A stretch of DNA of 14,371 bases from Pseudomonadota bacterium (GCA_023388835.1 JAEWFK010000123.1:1-14371), one strand, 5' to 3'; positions 1-7,998 are shown, numbered from the stretch's first letter. The notes: a model not told the origin generated them from the letters alone. Numbers and translations: made by a program.

Positions 1-839
1 TCCGGCACCGGCTGATTCGTACCCGGCCGCACGATCTCCAGAATGATGTCCTCGTTCACGACCAAGCCTTCGCGGGCCGGCGTTTCGTAGGCGATCATCC
101 CGAGATCGGCGGTGCCGTAAGCCTGATAGCCGTCAATCCCGCGCTGCAGGAACCAGTCCTTGAGCGACGGCGGAAAGGCTTCGCCCGAGAACAGAGCCCG
201 CTTCAGTGATCCCAGCGTTACGTCCGTCTCTTCCGCCTTCTCGAGGATGATGCGCAGAAAACTGGGGGTACCCGTGTAGCCGACCGGTTGCAGATCGAGC
301 ATGGCCTGAAGCTGTTGTTCGGTCTGTCCTACGCCGCCGGGGAAGACCGTGCAGCCCAAGGCATGCGCGGCCGTCTCCATCATGGAGCCCGCAGGCGTGA
401 AATGATAGGAAAAGCAGTTATAAACCAGGTCGCCGCGACGGAAACCCGCGGCATGGAGCGACCGCGCGAACTTCCAGTAGTCGCTGCGGTAGCTTTCCGG
501 TTCATAGATGGGCCCGGGCGATGCGAAGACCCGCGCCGCCTCGCCCCAGCCGATAGCCGAGAATCCGCCGAACACGCGCTGCTGCACCGTCAATCCGGCA
601 CCGTCGGAGCCGCTGCGCTGTGCGAGCTGAGCCTGCAACAGTTCGCTCTTGCGTATCACCGGTATGCGGGCCAGTGACTCACGGTCAGTGATATCGCCGG
701 GTTCGACGCCTTGCAGTTGCTGGGCGATTGCGGGCGCCCGCTCCCGGGCGCGCTGCAGTGCTTCGGGCAGCCGGGCAAAGAGCTCCCCTTCTCGCTGAGG
801 GGCCGGCGCCGCCTCGCGATCTTCGTAGAATGTGGTCAT
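1..839 (-). CDS. PaaK-like phenylacetate-CoA ligase family protein, C-terminus cut by window edge
   Basis: Last gene of the minus-strand importer operon. It starts at the ATG at 839-837 and stays open to position 1, giving 279 codons (usual family length is about 400-430), so the C-terminal domain lies outside. It belongs to the adenylate-forming phenylacetate-CoA ligase family: visible segments include VFASPGPIYEPE (about residues 104-115), FSYHFTPAGSMME (143-155), CTVFPGGVGQTE (163-174), LFSGEAFPPSLK (216-227) and YGTADLGMIAYE (241-252), the last in the place of the A5 motif. The serine/threonine-rich ATP P-loop (SSGTTG type) expected around residues 85-105 is not present; VFGGFSAIGWGE stands there. 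The gene begins 11 bases after the LivF stop with no clear Shine-Dalgarno, so translational coupling is likely. The role is inferred: CoA activation of an aromatic or other carboxylic acid brought in by the adjacent transporter. The substrate is unknown and the protein may be catalytically altered. Confidence 0.85.
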   Translation of the reverse strand, partial: MTTFYEDREAAPAPQREGELFARLPEALQRARERAPAIAQQLQGVEPGDITDRESLARIPVIRKSELLQAQLAQRSGSDGAGLTVQQRVFGGFSAIGWGEAARVFASPGPIYEPESYRSDYWKFARSLHAAGFRRGDLVYNCFSYHFTPAGSMMETAAHALGCTVFPGGVGQTEQQLQAMLDLQPVGYTGTPSFLRIILEKAEETDVTLGSLKRALFSGEAFPPSLKDWFLQRGIDGYQAYGTADLGMIAYETPAREGLVVNEDIILEIVRPGTNQPVP

Positions 840-850
840 GGTTGGATTCT

Positions 851-1684
851 CTATGCCAGCCAGCGCTTGCGCCGCCTGTAGAACTTGGTGTCCCTGAAGC
901 TTTTACGTTCGCCGCTCGACACGCCCAGGTAAAACTCCTTGACGTCCTCGTTCTCGGCTAGATCGCGGGCTTCGCCGTCCATCATGACGCGCCCGTTTTC
1001 AAGGATATAGCCGTAATCGGCATAACGAAGCGCGATATTGGTGTTCTGCTCGGCCAGCAGAAAGCTGACTTTTTCGCGCTGGTTCAAGTCGCGCACGATC
1101 TCGAAAATTTCCTCGACGATCTGCGGCGCAAGGCCCATGGAAGGCTCATCCAGCAGGATCATGTTGGGGTTGGCCATGAGCGCCCTGCCGATGGCAGTCA
1201 TCTGCTGTTCGCCGCCCGACGTATAACCGGCCTGGCTGCTGCGCCGTTGCTTGAGCCGGGGGAAATATTGATAGACCCGCTCCAGCGCCGCATGTGTGTC
1301 GGCCCGTCCCAGGTTGCGCGTGTAGGCACCGGTGAGCAGGTTGTCTTCCACGGTCAGGTGAGCAAAGCAGTGCCGGCCTTCCATCACCTGCACCACGCCG
1401 CGCTTGACCAGGTCGGCCGGCGTCAGGCGGTCGATCCGCTCGCCGCGGTAATCGATCGATCCCTTGGTGACGTCGCCGCGTTCGGCTCTGAGCAGATTCG
1501 ACACCGCCCTGAGCGTGGTGGTCTTGCCCGCGCCGTTGGCGCCCAGCAGCGCCACGATCTTTCCCGCCGGAACCATCAGCGACACGCCCTTCAGAACCAG
1601 GATCACGTGGTTGTAGATGACCTCGATCCCGTTGACGTTCAGCAGGACCTCGGTGTCCTGTTGCGTCTCGACATTGGTATTCAT
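851..1684 (-). CDS. livF: ABC transporter ATP-binding protein, LivF type
   Basis: Cytoplasmic ATPase subunit of a branched-chain-amino-acid-class (HAAT) importer. Numbering from the ATG at 1684 gives 277 residues, about 40 more than typical LivF. Walker A is GANGAGKTT (about 48-56), the signature is TSGGEQQM (156-163), Walker B is MILLDEPSMG (175-184), and the switch region reads LLAEQN, with Q replacing the usual H as is normal for LivF. The extra length is a C-terminal tail, strongly basic and aromatic at its end (KSFRDTKFYRRRKRWLA). An in-frame GTG at 1693 is a longer possible start, but the AGGTG at 1695-1691 lies 6 bases before the ATG at 1684 and fits better as its ribosome site. It follows the substrate-binding gene after an 89-base gap containing a hairpin and precedes the PaaK-like gene by 11 bases. 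The family assignment is secure; amino-acid specificity is not implied. Confidence 0.93.
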   Translation of the reverse strand: MNTNVETQQDTEVLLNVNGIEVIYNHVILVLKGVSLMVPAGKIVALLGANGAGKTTTLRAVSNLLRAERGDVTKGSIDYRGERIDRLTPADLVKRGVVQVMEGRHCFAHLTVEDNLLTGAYTRNLGRADTHAALERVYQYFPRLKQRRSSQAGYTSGGEQQMTAIGRALMANPNMILLDEPSMGLAPQIVEEIFEIVRDLNQREKVSFLLAEQNTNIALRYADYGYILENGRVMMDGEARDLAENEDVKEFYLGVSSGERKSFRDTKFYRRRKRWLA

Positions 1685-1721
1685 TGCTTGCACCTACTTA
1701 TGGAAACCGGAGCCCGTCCAC

Positions 1722-1743
1722 CTCCCGGCCGGCATGCCGGGGG
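1722..1743 (-). repeat. Intercistronic GC-rich hairpin between substrate-binding gene and livF
   Basis: CCCGGC (1724-1729) pairs with GCCGGG (1736-1741) around a six-base loop, and the stem extends to 1722/1743 with one G-T wobble. Inside it, 1729-1740 is a perfect 12-base palindrome. No T-run follows on the transcribed strand, so this is not a standard intrinsic terminator. Its place just after a periplasmic binding protein gene suggests an mRNA-stabilising or processing element; that role is inferred. Confidence 0.5.
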
Positions 1744-1773
1744 TGAACGGAGCTTGCGCTTATGCCCGTCTAA

Positions 1774-3105
1774 TCAGCTCTCTTTGGAGCAGTCGCGCGG
1801 CTCGATCTTCTTCTCGGCGGCGTACTTCGCACCGAATTCCTTCACCAGCGGATCGACGAACTTCTTGTCGGACTGGTACCAGTCGGAAACGATGTCGAAC
1901 TTGCTGCCGTCCCACTGGATGATGCGTGCCCAGTCGTCGCCCATGTGGTTCTCGCAGCTCGTGCGCACGGGACGCAGGATCTTGGCGAAGCCCAGCTCTT
2001 CCAGGCGCTCCTGGGTGAGATTCAGGTTCTCAAAACCCCAGCGCACCTGTTCCTGGTTCATGTGTTGGCCCTTGCCGAACTTCTCTTGGGCAGTGCGGAT
2101 GGCTTCCACTTGCAGCATGGAAATGATCATGCCGCGGGTGTGGGCGATGGTACCGACGGTGGCGCCGTTCGGGCTCGTGCCCTGACCCTTATCGTACACA
2201 TGCTGCTTCAGGTCTTCGTGCACGCGCCCTTCATCGGCGCTGTTGTGGATGGTGATGCCGTTATAGCCCTTGGCCACGGCGCCCAGGTCCGTGACGTCGG
2301 TTTCCGAAGCCGCCCACCAGATCGCATACATCTTCTCGCGCGGATAGCCGACTGCCTGCGCCTCGCGAATCGCCGTCGGGGTCATGATGCCTGCGCTCCA
2401 CAGCAGGACGTAGTCGGGGCGCTTCTGGCGAATTTGCAGCCAGGTGGACTTCTGCTCCACGCCGGGCGCGGTGACCGGATAGAGCTGCAGCTCAAAGCCG
2501 TTGGCCTTGGAACGGGATTGAAGCAGCGGAATCGGCTCCTTGCCGTACGGGGAGTCGTGATAGACCAGGGCGATCTTCTTGCCCTTAAGCTTGTCCTCGC
2601 CACCTTCCTTCTTGGCGATGTCCTGAATCATGACGTCGGCGGCCGTCCAGTAGTTGCCCAGCAGCGGGAAGTTCCACTTGAACACGGTGCCGTCCGCGGA
2701 CTGCGACAGACCATAGCCCACGGTCTCGATCGACACGCCGTCGACGATGGCCTTGTCCGACACGGCGAAGGTGATGCCGGTGGATTGCGTATCGAAGCCC
2801 GATGCGCCGCCCTTGGCGCCCTTCAGACGCTCATAGCACTCCACGCCCTTATCGGTGGCGTAAGCCGTTTCGCATTCTTCGAAGACGATCTTGACGCCGT
2901 TGACGCCGCCGTCGCGGGCGTTCACGAGCTTGAGATAGTCCTGCTTGCCGTCCGCCCATGGGATGCCCAGCGGCGCAAAGGAACCCGTGCGGTAGGTCAG
3001 CAGGGGTACGAACTGCTCTTCAGCTGCGAAGGCAGGGCCGGCAGTGCCCACCATGGCCGCCGTGACGGTGGCGGCGGCCGCTGCCAGTTTGAATGTGGCT
3101 TTCAT
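1774..3105 (-). CDS. ABC transporter periplasmic substrate-binding protein (LivK-like, Peripla_BP_6 class)
   Basis: Secreted receptor of the HAAT importer, 443 residues. The start is the ATG at 3105, set by a perfect AGGAGG (3119-3114) 8 bases upstream and by the signal peptide: a short basic start (MKATFK), an Ala/Val-rich core, and a likely cleavage after AFA at about residue 27. Upstream in-frame codons to 3177 would spoil the signal peptide. The mature protein opens with a binding-protein type I segment (VPLLTYRTGSFAPLGIPWAD), and residues around 186-215 (KIALVYHDSPYGKEP) match the inter-lobe strand of this fold. It is longer than classical LivK (about 370). Four cysteines (about 78, 90, 384, 439) could form two periplasmic disulfides. 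The protein differs clearly from classic leucine-binding proteins, and the flanking CoA ligases point to a carboxylic acid ligand; this is inference. Confidence 0.92.
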   Translation of the reverse strand: MKATFKLAAAAATVTAAMVGTAGPAFAAEEQFVPLLTYRTGSFAPLGIPWADGKQDYLKLVNARDGGVNGVKIVFEECETAYATDKGVECYERLKGAKGGASGFDTQSTGITFAVSDKAIVDGVSIETVGYGLSQSADGTVFKWNFPLLGNYWTAADVMIQDIAKKEGGEDKLKGKKIALVYHDSPYGKEPIPLLQSRSKANGFELQLYPVTAPGVEQKSTWLQIRQKRPDYVLLWSAGIMTPTAIREAQAVGYPREKMYAIWWAASETDVTDLGAVAKGYNGITIHNSADEGRVHEDLKQHVYDKGQGTSPNGATVGTIAHTRGMIISMLQVEAIRTAQEKFGKGQHMNQEQVRWGFENLNLTQERLEELGFAKILRPVRTSCENHMGDDWARIIQWDGSKFDIVSDWYQSDKKFVDPLVKEFGAKYAAEKKIEPRDCSKES

Positions 3106-3113
3106 CTCCGAGT

Positions 3114-3119
3114 CCTCCT
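3114..3119 (-). promoter_or_regulatory. Strong Shine-Dalgarno of the substrate-binding gene
   Basis: AGGAGG on the minus strand, 8 bases before the ATG at 3105. It is the only full-consensus ribosome site I found in the operon and it decides the start over the longer open frame. It fits the need for excess binding protein. Confidence 0.8.
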
Positions 3120-3142
3120 GGTGTCTATGCACCGTTTGTGTC

Positions 3143-3169
3143 GCGGTCCGGCCGGATGGCCGGCACCGC
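3143..3169 (-). repeat. Intercistronic hairpin between livM and substrate-binding gene
   Basis: GCGGT (3143-3147) pairs with ACCGC (3165-3169) and CCGGCC (3148-3153) with GGCCGG (3158-3163). This makes an 11-base-pair stem with one bulged C (3164) and a four-base loop. No T-run follows on the minus strand, so termination by the intrinsic route is unlikely. It lies in the 87-base gap ahead of the binding-protein ribosome site and could mark an mRNA processing or stability boundary. Confidence 0.5.
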
Positions 3170-3192
3170 ATTGCCAATGATGAGTCCTGCCC

Positions 3193-4257
3193 TTAGTGCG
3201 GGAAGGGCCAGATGCGCATCTTTTCCTTGCCTATGCTCCACAGGCGCGCCAGCCCGTGGGGTTCGACGATCAGGAAGAAGACGATCAGTGCGCCGAACAC
3301 CATGTGCTCGATGTGCGACGCCGTATCCACGGCCAGGGGCAAGCCCAGCATGGGCGGGATATTGGTCAGCAGTACGGGCACCAGCACCATGAAGGCGGCG
3401 CCGAAGAAGCTGCCCACTATGGAACCCAGGCCGCCGATGATCACGATGAACAGCAGCTGAAGTGAACGGTTCAGATCGAAGGCCAGCGGTTCCCAGGAAC
3501 CCAGGTGAATGTAGGCCCACAGCGCCCCGGCCACCCCGATGATGAAAGAACTGACCGCAAAGGCGGTGAGCTTGGCGTACACCGGACGAATGCCGATGAC
3601 TGCGGCCGCCACGTCCATGTCGCGGATGGCCATCCATTGCCGGCCGATCGCGCCACGCACCAGGTTCTTCGCAAGCAGGGCGAACACCACGACAAAGCCC
3701 AACACGAGCAGATAGCGCTGCACCGGAGTCTGAATGGGCAGCCCGAAAAAGTTCAGCGGCGGCACTGACACGTTCCCCGACGCCGAGTAGTTGGTGAAGT
3801 AAGGGATGCGCAGGAAGGCCCAATCGACGAAGAACTGCGCCGCCAGCGTGGTGACCGCCAGGTATAGGCCGCGAATACGCAGACTGGGAATGCCGAACAC
3901 CACGCCAACCAGCGTGGCGAAGACGCCGCCCAGCAGAATTTGAAAGAGCAGCGGCAGCTCGGGAATGCGCACGCCGAAATTCCAGGCGGCGTAAGCGCCC
4001 ACCGCCATGAAGGCCCCGGAACCGATCGAAATCTGCCCGCAATACCCCACCAGGATGTTCAGCCCGATCGCCGCCAGGGACAGGATGAGGAAGGGAATCA
4101 GTATGGCCTGAAGGAAGTAGTTCGATGCGGCGAAGGGAACCACCACGAATGCCGCGGCAATCAGACCAAGGATGATCACCCGGTCCTGACGGATGGGGAA
4201 GATCTGCTGGTCGGACCGGTACGAACTTTTGAACTGGCCGTTCTCACGATAATACAT
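3193..4257 (-). CDS. livM: Branched-chain-type ABC transporter permease, LivM
   Basis: Inner-membrane permease subunit, 354 residues, with many hydrophobic segments, the first at about 28-45. Family marks are the segment LNILVGYCGQISIGSGAF (about 66-83), which matches the conserved LivM N-terminal signature, the cytoplasmic coupling region GRQWMAIRDMDVAAAVIG, and the C-terminal GALIVFFLIVEPHGLARLW. A hydrophilic N-terminal extension of about 25 residues precedes the first membrane helix. AGGTAG lies about 7 bases ahead of the ATG. The gene follows livH after 26 bases and would pair with LivH to form the translocation channel. The stop is followed by the 87-base hairpin-bearing gap before the binding-protein gene. 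Confidence 0.94.
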   Translation of the reverse strand: MYYRENGQFKSSYRSDQQIFPIRQDRVIILGLIAAAFVVVPFAASNYFLQAILIPFLILSLAAIGLNILVGYCGQISIGSGAFMAVGAYAAWNFGVRIPELPLLFQILLGGVFATLVGVVFGIPSLRIRGLYLAVTTLAAQFFVDWAFLRIPYFTNYSASGNVSVPPLNFFGLPIQTPVQRYLLVLGFVVVFALLAKNLVRGAIGRQWMAIRDMDVAAAVIGIRPVYAKLTAFAVSSFIIGVAGALWAYIHLGSWEPLAFDLNRSLQLLFIVIIGGLGSIVGSFFGAAFMVLVPVLLTNIPPMLGLPLAVDTASHIEHMVFGALIVFFLIVEPHGLARLWSIGKEKMRIWPFPH

Positions 4258-4283
4258 AGTATCTACCTGCCAAGTATTGTTCT

Positions 4284-5213
4284 TTAAACCCGATCGATGA
4301 TCTTTTCACCGAAGAGGCCTTGAGGACGGAACAGAAGGAAAACCAGGGCGAGCACGTAGGCGAACCAGATCTCGATGCCGCCGCCCACGAAGGGCCCCAG
4401 ATAGACTTCGGAAAGTTTTTCGCCCACGCCGATGATGAGGCCGCCGATGATGGCGCCGGGTACGGAGGTCAGACCACCCAGGATCACCACCGGCAGCGCG
4501 CGCAGCGCCGCAGTCGACAGCGTGAACTGCACGCCGTACTTGGATCCCCACACGATGCCGGCCACCAGGGCAACCAGGCCGGCCACCGTCCATACCACCA
4601 CCCATATCCGGTTCAGCGGAATGCCGATGGACTGCGCCGCCTGGTGATCGTCGGCCACTGCACGCAAGGCGCGCCCCACGGACGTGTATTGGAAGAAGAA
4701 GGCCAACACGGCCACCAGCACGGCCGCCACCACGGCCGCCGTCAGATCCTCGAGACTGACGAGCACCCCGCCCTCGAAGACGGACTCGAATAGAAATGCC
4801 GGGTCCTTGGGCATGCCCACGTCGATGGAGTACACGCTGCTGCCGAAAAGCGTCTGGCCGATGCCGTCAAGGAAATAGCTGATGCCGATGGTGGCCATGA
4901 GCAGGGTGGTGCCTTCCTGATTGACCAGATAGCGCAGCACGAAGCGTTCGATCAGCACAGCGACGAGCCACATGAACACCGCGCAAACGATGAAAGCCAG
5001 CACGTTGCCCAGCAGCTTGCTTTCGATGCCCAGCCACGACGGGATCCATACCGACAGGCGGGCCATGGCCAGGGCTGCCACCAGTACCATGGCGCCCTGG
5101 GCGAAGTTGAACACGCCCGACGCCTTGAAGATCAGCACGAAGCCCAGGGCGACCAGCGCGTACAGCATGCCCGACATCAGGCCACCGAATACCGTTTCAA
5201 GAAAAAATCCCAT
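4284..5213 (-). CDS. livH: Branched-chain-type ABC transporter permease, LivH
   Basis: Second inner-membrane permease, 309 residues, a normal LivH length. The N-terminus (LYALVALGFVLIFKASGVFN, then FAQGAMV) is the typical LivH opening, in which the NFAxG core is conserved. The cytoplasmic coupling loop reads VGRALRAVADDHQAAQSIGI, and the end LVFLLFRPQGLFGEK is the characteristic LivH C-terminus. A modest AGGA site lies about 9 bases before the ATG. It begins 13 bases after the livG stop, so livG-livH-livM are clearly co-transcribed. It pairs with LivM and is driven by the LivG/LivF ATPases. Confidence 0.94.
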   Translation of the reverse strand: MGFFLETVFGGLMSGMLYALVALGFVLIFKASGVFNFAQGAMVLVAALAMARLSVWIPSWLGIESKLLGNVLAFIVCAVFMWLVAVLIERFVLRYLVNQEGTTLLMATIGISYFLDGIGQTLFGSSVYSIDVGMPKDPAFLFESVFEGGVLVSLEDLTAAVVAAVLVAVLAFFFQYTSVGRALRAVADDHQAAQSIGIPLNRIWVVVWTVAGLVALVAGIVWGSKYGVQFTLSTAALRALPVVILGGLTSVPGAIIGGLIIGVGEKLSEVYLGPFVGGGIEIWFAYVLALVFLLFRPQGLFGEKIIDRV

Positions 5214-5226
5214 ATCCGTCGTCCTA

Positions 5227-6021
5227 TCAGTCGCTGGCGCCGAGGTAGGCGCGTATCACTTCGGGATTACTGCGCACCTCGTCGGGCGTGCCGTCGCCGA
5301 TCTTCTTGCCGTAGTCCAGGACCACCACTCGATCGGAAATATCCATGACCACGCCCATGTCGTGCTCGATGAGGACGATGGTCGTGCCGTATTCGTCGTT
5401 TACATCGAGAATGAAGCGGCTCATGTCCTGCTTCTCCTCGATGTTCATGCCGGCCATGGGCTCGTCCAGCAACAGGATGCGCGGTTCCATGGCCAGCGCA
5501 CGCCCCAGGTCGACGCGCTTTTGCAAGCCGTAAGGCAGACGCCCCACGGGGGTCTTGCGGTAAGCCTGGATCTCCAGAAAGTCGATGATGTTCTCGACGA
5601 ACTCGCGATGGCGGATTTCCTCGCGTTCGGCGGAACCCAGCCGGAAAGCCTGGGCCAGGACGCCGCTCTTCATGCGCAGGTTGCGGCCCGCCATGATGTT
5701 GTCCAGCACGCTCATGCCCTTGAACAAGGCCAGGTTCTGAAAGGTCCGTGCGACCCCGGCTTCCGCCGCCCGCCGTGGATTCATGCGGCTGAACTGCTTG
5801 CTGTCCAGCGTGATCACGCCTTCTTGAGGGGTATAGACCCCGTTGATCACATTGAGCATCGAGCTCTTGCCCGCGCCATTCGGGCCGATGATGGCCCGTA
5901 TCTCGTGTTCCCGCACATCAAAGGAGATATCGGTGAGGGCCTTCACCCCGCCGAAAGCCAGCGAGATGTTCCTGAGATCGAGAATGACCTCGCCGATACG
6001 CTGATCGCGACTCTGAATCAT
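5227..6021 (-). CDS. livG: ABC transporter ATP-binding protein, LivG type
   Basis: Cytoplasmic ATPase partner of LivF, 264 residues. Walker A is GPNGAGKSS (46-54), the Q-loop lies around ARTFQNLALF (91-100), the signature is LPYGLQKRV (162-170), a LivG-style form of the LSGGQ motif, Walker B is RILLLDEPMAG (181-191), and the switch histidine is in LIEHDMG (218-224). The C-terminal segment GTPDEVRSNPEVIRAYLG is the usual LivG ending. The start codon lies only 3 bases after the acyl-CoA synthetase stop, so the two are translated from one message. All catalytic motifs look intact. Confidence 0.94.
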   Translation of the reverse strand: MIQSRDQRIGEVILDLRNISLAFGGVKALTDISFDVREHEIRAIIGPNGAGKSSMLNVINGVYTPQEGVITLDSKQFSRMNPRRAAEAGVARTFQNLALFKGMSVLDNIMAGRNLRMKSGVLAQAFRLGSAEREEIRHREFVENIIDFLEIQAYRKTPVGRLPYGLQKRVDLGRALAMEPRILLLDEPMAGMNIEEKQDMSRFILDVNDEYGTTIVLIEHDMGVVMDISDRVVVLDYGKKIGDGTPDEVRSNPEVIRAYLGASD

Positions 6022-6024
6022 GGG

Positions 6025-7998
6025 TTACGCAGCCTTCTTGGTGTTGCCGGGATAGACCTTGGCGCTCAGTATGCGCAGGTCCGCCGCGATGCGGCCCTTG
6101 CGGCCGTCTTCGAACTTGACCTCGGTCTCGATGTACTGGTTGCTCTTGCCTTCGAACAAGGCGTCGACAAGAACCCCATACTTCTGCGCGATGAATCCAC
6201 GCCGCACTTTGCGCGTACGCGTCAGTTCGTCGTCGTCCGGATCGAGCTCCTTGTGGAGCACCAGGAAGCGGGCCACCTGAGAGGCGCACAATTTGGGGTC
6301 GGTCGCGAGGTCCGCGTTGACCTTTTCGACACACTCGCGAACCAATTCCTGGACTTCAGGCTTGCCGGCCAGGTCGGTGTAACCCGCATAAGGCAGCCCG
6401 CGGCGCTCGGCCCAGTTGCCCACGGCTTCCAGGTCGATATTGATGAAGGCGCAGGCTTCGTTGCGGCCGTCTCCAAACGCCACGGCTTCCTTGATGAAGG
6501 GGAAGAACTTCAGCTTGTTCTCAATGTACTTGGGCGCAAACAGGCTGCCGTCCGCCAGCTTGCCGACGTCCTTCGCCCGGTCGATGATCTTGAGTTGGCC
6601 GTCGGTATCCAGATAGCCGGCGTCGCCCGTGTGGTACCAGCCGTCCGGCGTGAAGGACTCAGCGGTGGCCTCCGGATTCTTGTGGTATTCCTTGAAGAGT
6701 CCCGGGCTCTTCACTTGGATCTCGCCGTTGTCGGCCACGCGAATTTCTACCCCTGCGACGGGGGGACCCACTGTGTCGGCTCTTACCTGCCCGTCGGACT
6801 GCACGCACACGAAGACCGATGTCTCGGTGGAGCCGTACAGCTGTTTGAGATTGATGCCGATGGAGCGATAGAACTCGAAGAGATCCGGCCCGATGGCCTC
6901 GCCGGCGGTATAGGCGACACGCACACGGCTCATGCCCAGGGCGTTGCGCAAAGGCCCATAGACCATGAAGTCGCCCACGGCATACTTGAAGCGGTCCCAG
7001 GCGCCGACGCTGCCGTCCTTGTCCAGAATGCGGGTCCCCACGCGCCGGGCCAAGCCCATGCAGACATGGAACAGCTTGCGCTTCAGGGCGCTGGCATCTT
7101 CCATGCGTATCATCACCTGAGTCAGCAGGCCCTCGAGTACCCGTGGCGGCGCAAAATAGTAGGTCGGGCCGATGTCGTGCATATCGATCGACACGGTCTC
7201 CGGTGATTCGGGATGATTGACCGTGAAGCCAGTCACCAGGAACTGCGTGTACGAGAACATGTTCTGCCCGATCCAAGCAGGCGGCAGGTAAGCCAGGACG
7301 TCCTCAGCGTCGGTCAGGCCTTCGAGCTGCTGGATCACGACGGCGCGGTCGATGAGCGCATGATGAGTGAGCACCACGCCTTTGGGCTTGCCGGTCGTGC
7401 CCGAGGTATAGAACATGGCTGCGGGTTCATCAGCCGCCACCGCAGCAACCGCCTGCTTTACATGGTCCGGGTGCTCGCTCAGGAATGTCTGGCCGCGTTC
7501 GCCGAGATCATCGAAACTCAGCAGCCCCTGCTCATGATAGTTGCGCAGCCCGCGAGGGTCGTCATAGACGATGTGATGCAAGACCGGGCAGGACTCACGC
7601 GCTTCGAGCATCTTGTCGACCTGCTCCTGATCCTCGACGATCGCCACGGCGATCTCCGCATCTTGAAGCACGTAGAGCATTTCAGCTGCAATGGCGTCCT
7701 GGTAAAGCGGAACAGGGATCCCGCCCAGATACTGGACCGCGATCATCGCCAGGTAGAGCCGGGGGCGGTTCTCGCCGATAATGGCCACGTGTGCGCCTTT
7801 GCGCACGCCCAGCGCCGCCAGCCCGTTGGCCAGCAGGGCAGCCTGCTCCGCCACTTCCTTCCAGGTGATCGTTTGCCAGATTCCGAGATCTTTCTCTCGC
7901 ATGGCGGGCCGTGCCCCCCGCTGCCGGGCGTGGTGTTCCACCCATGCCGGAAAGGTTGCCGGCAGGCCCGACGTATCGGCCGGTGATTGATGTGCCAC
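6025..7998 (-). CDS. AMP-binding long-chain-type acyl-CoA synthetase
   Basis: First gene of the operon, 657 residues, resembling the large long-chain acyl-CoA synthetases (FAA1/FadD15-like). Such enzymes activate a carboxylic acid with ATP to an acyl-AMP and then transfer it to CoA. Visible core motifs are the P-loop TSGTTGKPKG (198-207), YGSTE (388-392), WYHTGD (454-459), the hinge region IIDRAKDVGKLADGS (471-485), and a C-terminal TRTRKVRRG (593-601) in the place of the catalytic-lysine motif. The start is GTG at 7998, with AAGGAG (8009-8004) 5 bases upstream; no ATG nearby fits better. No signal or membrane segment is apparent. Heading a transporter operon, it probably traps the imported acid as its CoA ester. 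The exact substrate cannot be read from sequence. Confidence 0.92.
   Translation of the reverse strand: MAHQSPADTSGLPATFPAWVEHHARQRGARPAMREKDLGIWQTITWKEVAEQAALLANGLAALGVRKGAHVAIIGENRPRLYLAMIAVQYLGGIPVPLYQDAIAAEMLYVLQDAEIAVAIVEDQEQVDKMLEARESCPVLHHIVYDDPRGLRNYHEQGLLSFDDLGERGQTFLSEHPDHVKQAVAAVAADEPAAMFYTSGTTGKPKGVVLTHHALIDRAVVIQQLEGLTDAEDVLAYLPPAWIGQNMFSYTQFLVTGFTVNHPESPETVSIDMHDIGPTYYFAPPRVLEGLLTQVMIRMEDASALKRKLFHVCMGLARRVGTRILDKDGSVGAWDRFKYAVGDFMVYGPLRNALGMSRVRVAYTAGEAIGPDLFEFYRSIGINLKQLYGSTETSVFVCVQSDGQVRADTVGPPVAGVEIRVADNGEIQVKSPGLFKEYHKNPEATAESFTPDGWYHTGDAGYLDTDGQLKIIDRAKDVGKLADGSLFAPKYIENKLKFFPFIKEAVAFGDGRNEACAFINIDLEAVGNWAERRGLPYAGYTDLAGKPEVQELVRECVEKVNADLATDPKLCASQVARFLVLHKELDPDDDELTRTRKVRRGFIAQKYGVLVDALFEGKSNQYIETEVKFEDGRKGRIAADLRILSAKVYPGNTKKAA

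Noticed and set aside
1945..3180. 411-codon plus-strand open frame opposite the binding-protein gene
   Set aside because: Codon-bias shadow; the minus strand has a signal peptide, a perfect ribosome site and clear family character.
4972..7206. 744-codon open frame on the plus strand antisense to livH, livG and the acyl-CoA synthetase
   Set aside because: It lies opposite genes with intact family motifs, its translation is low-complexity and resembles no family, and long antisense frames are expected in GC-rich coding DNA.
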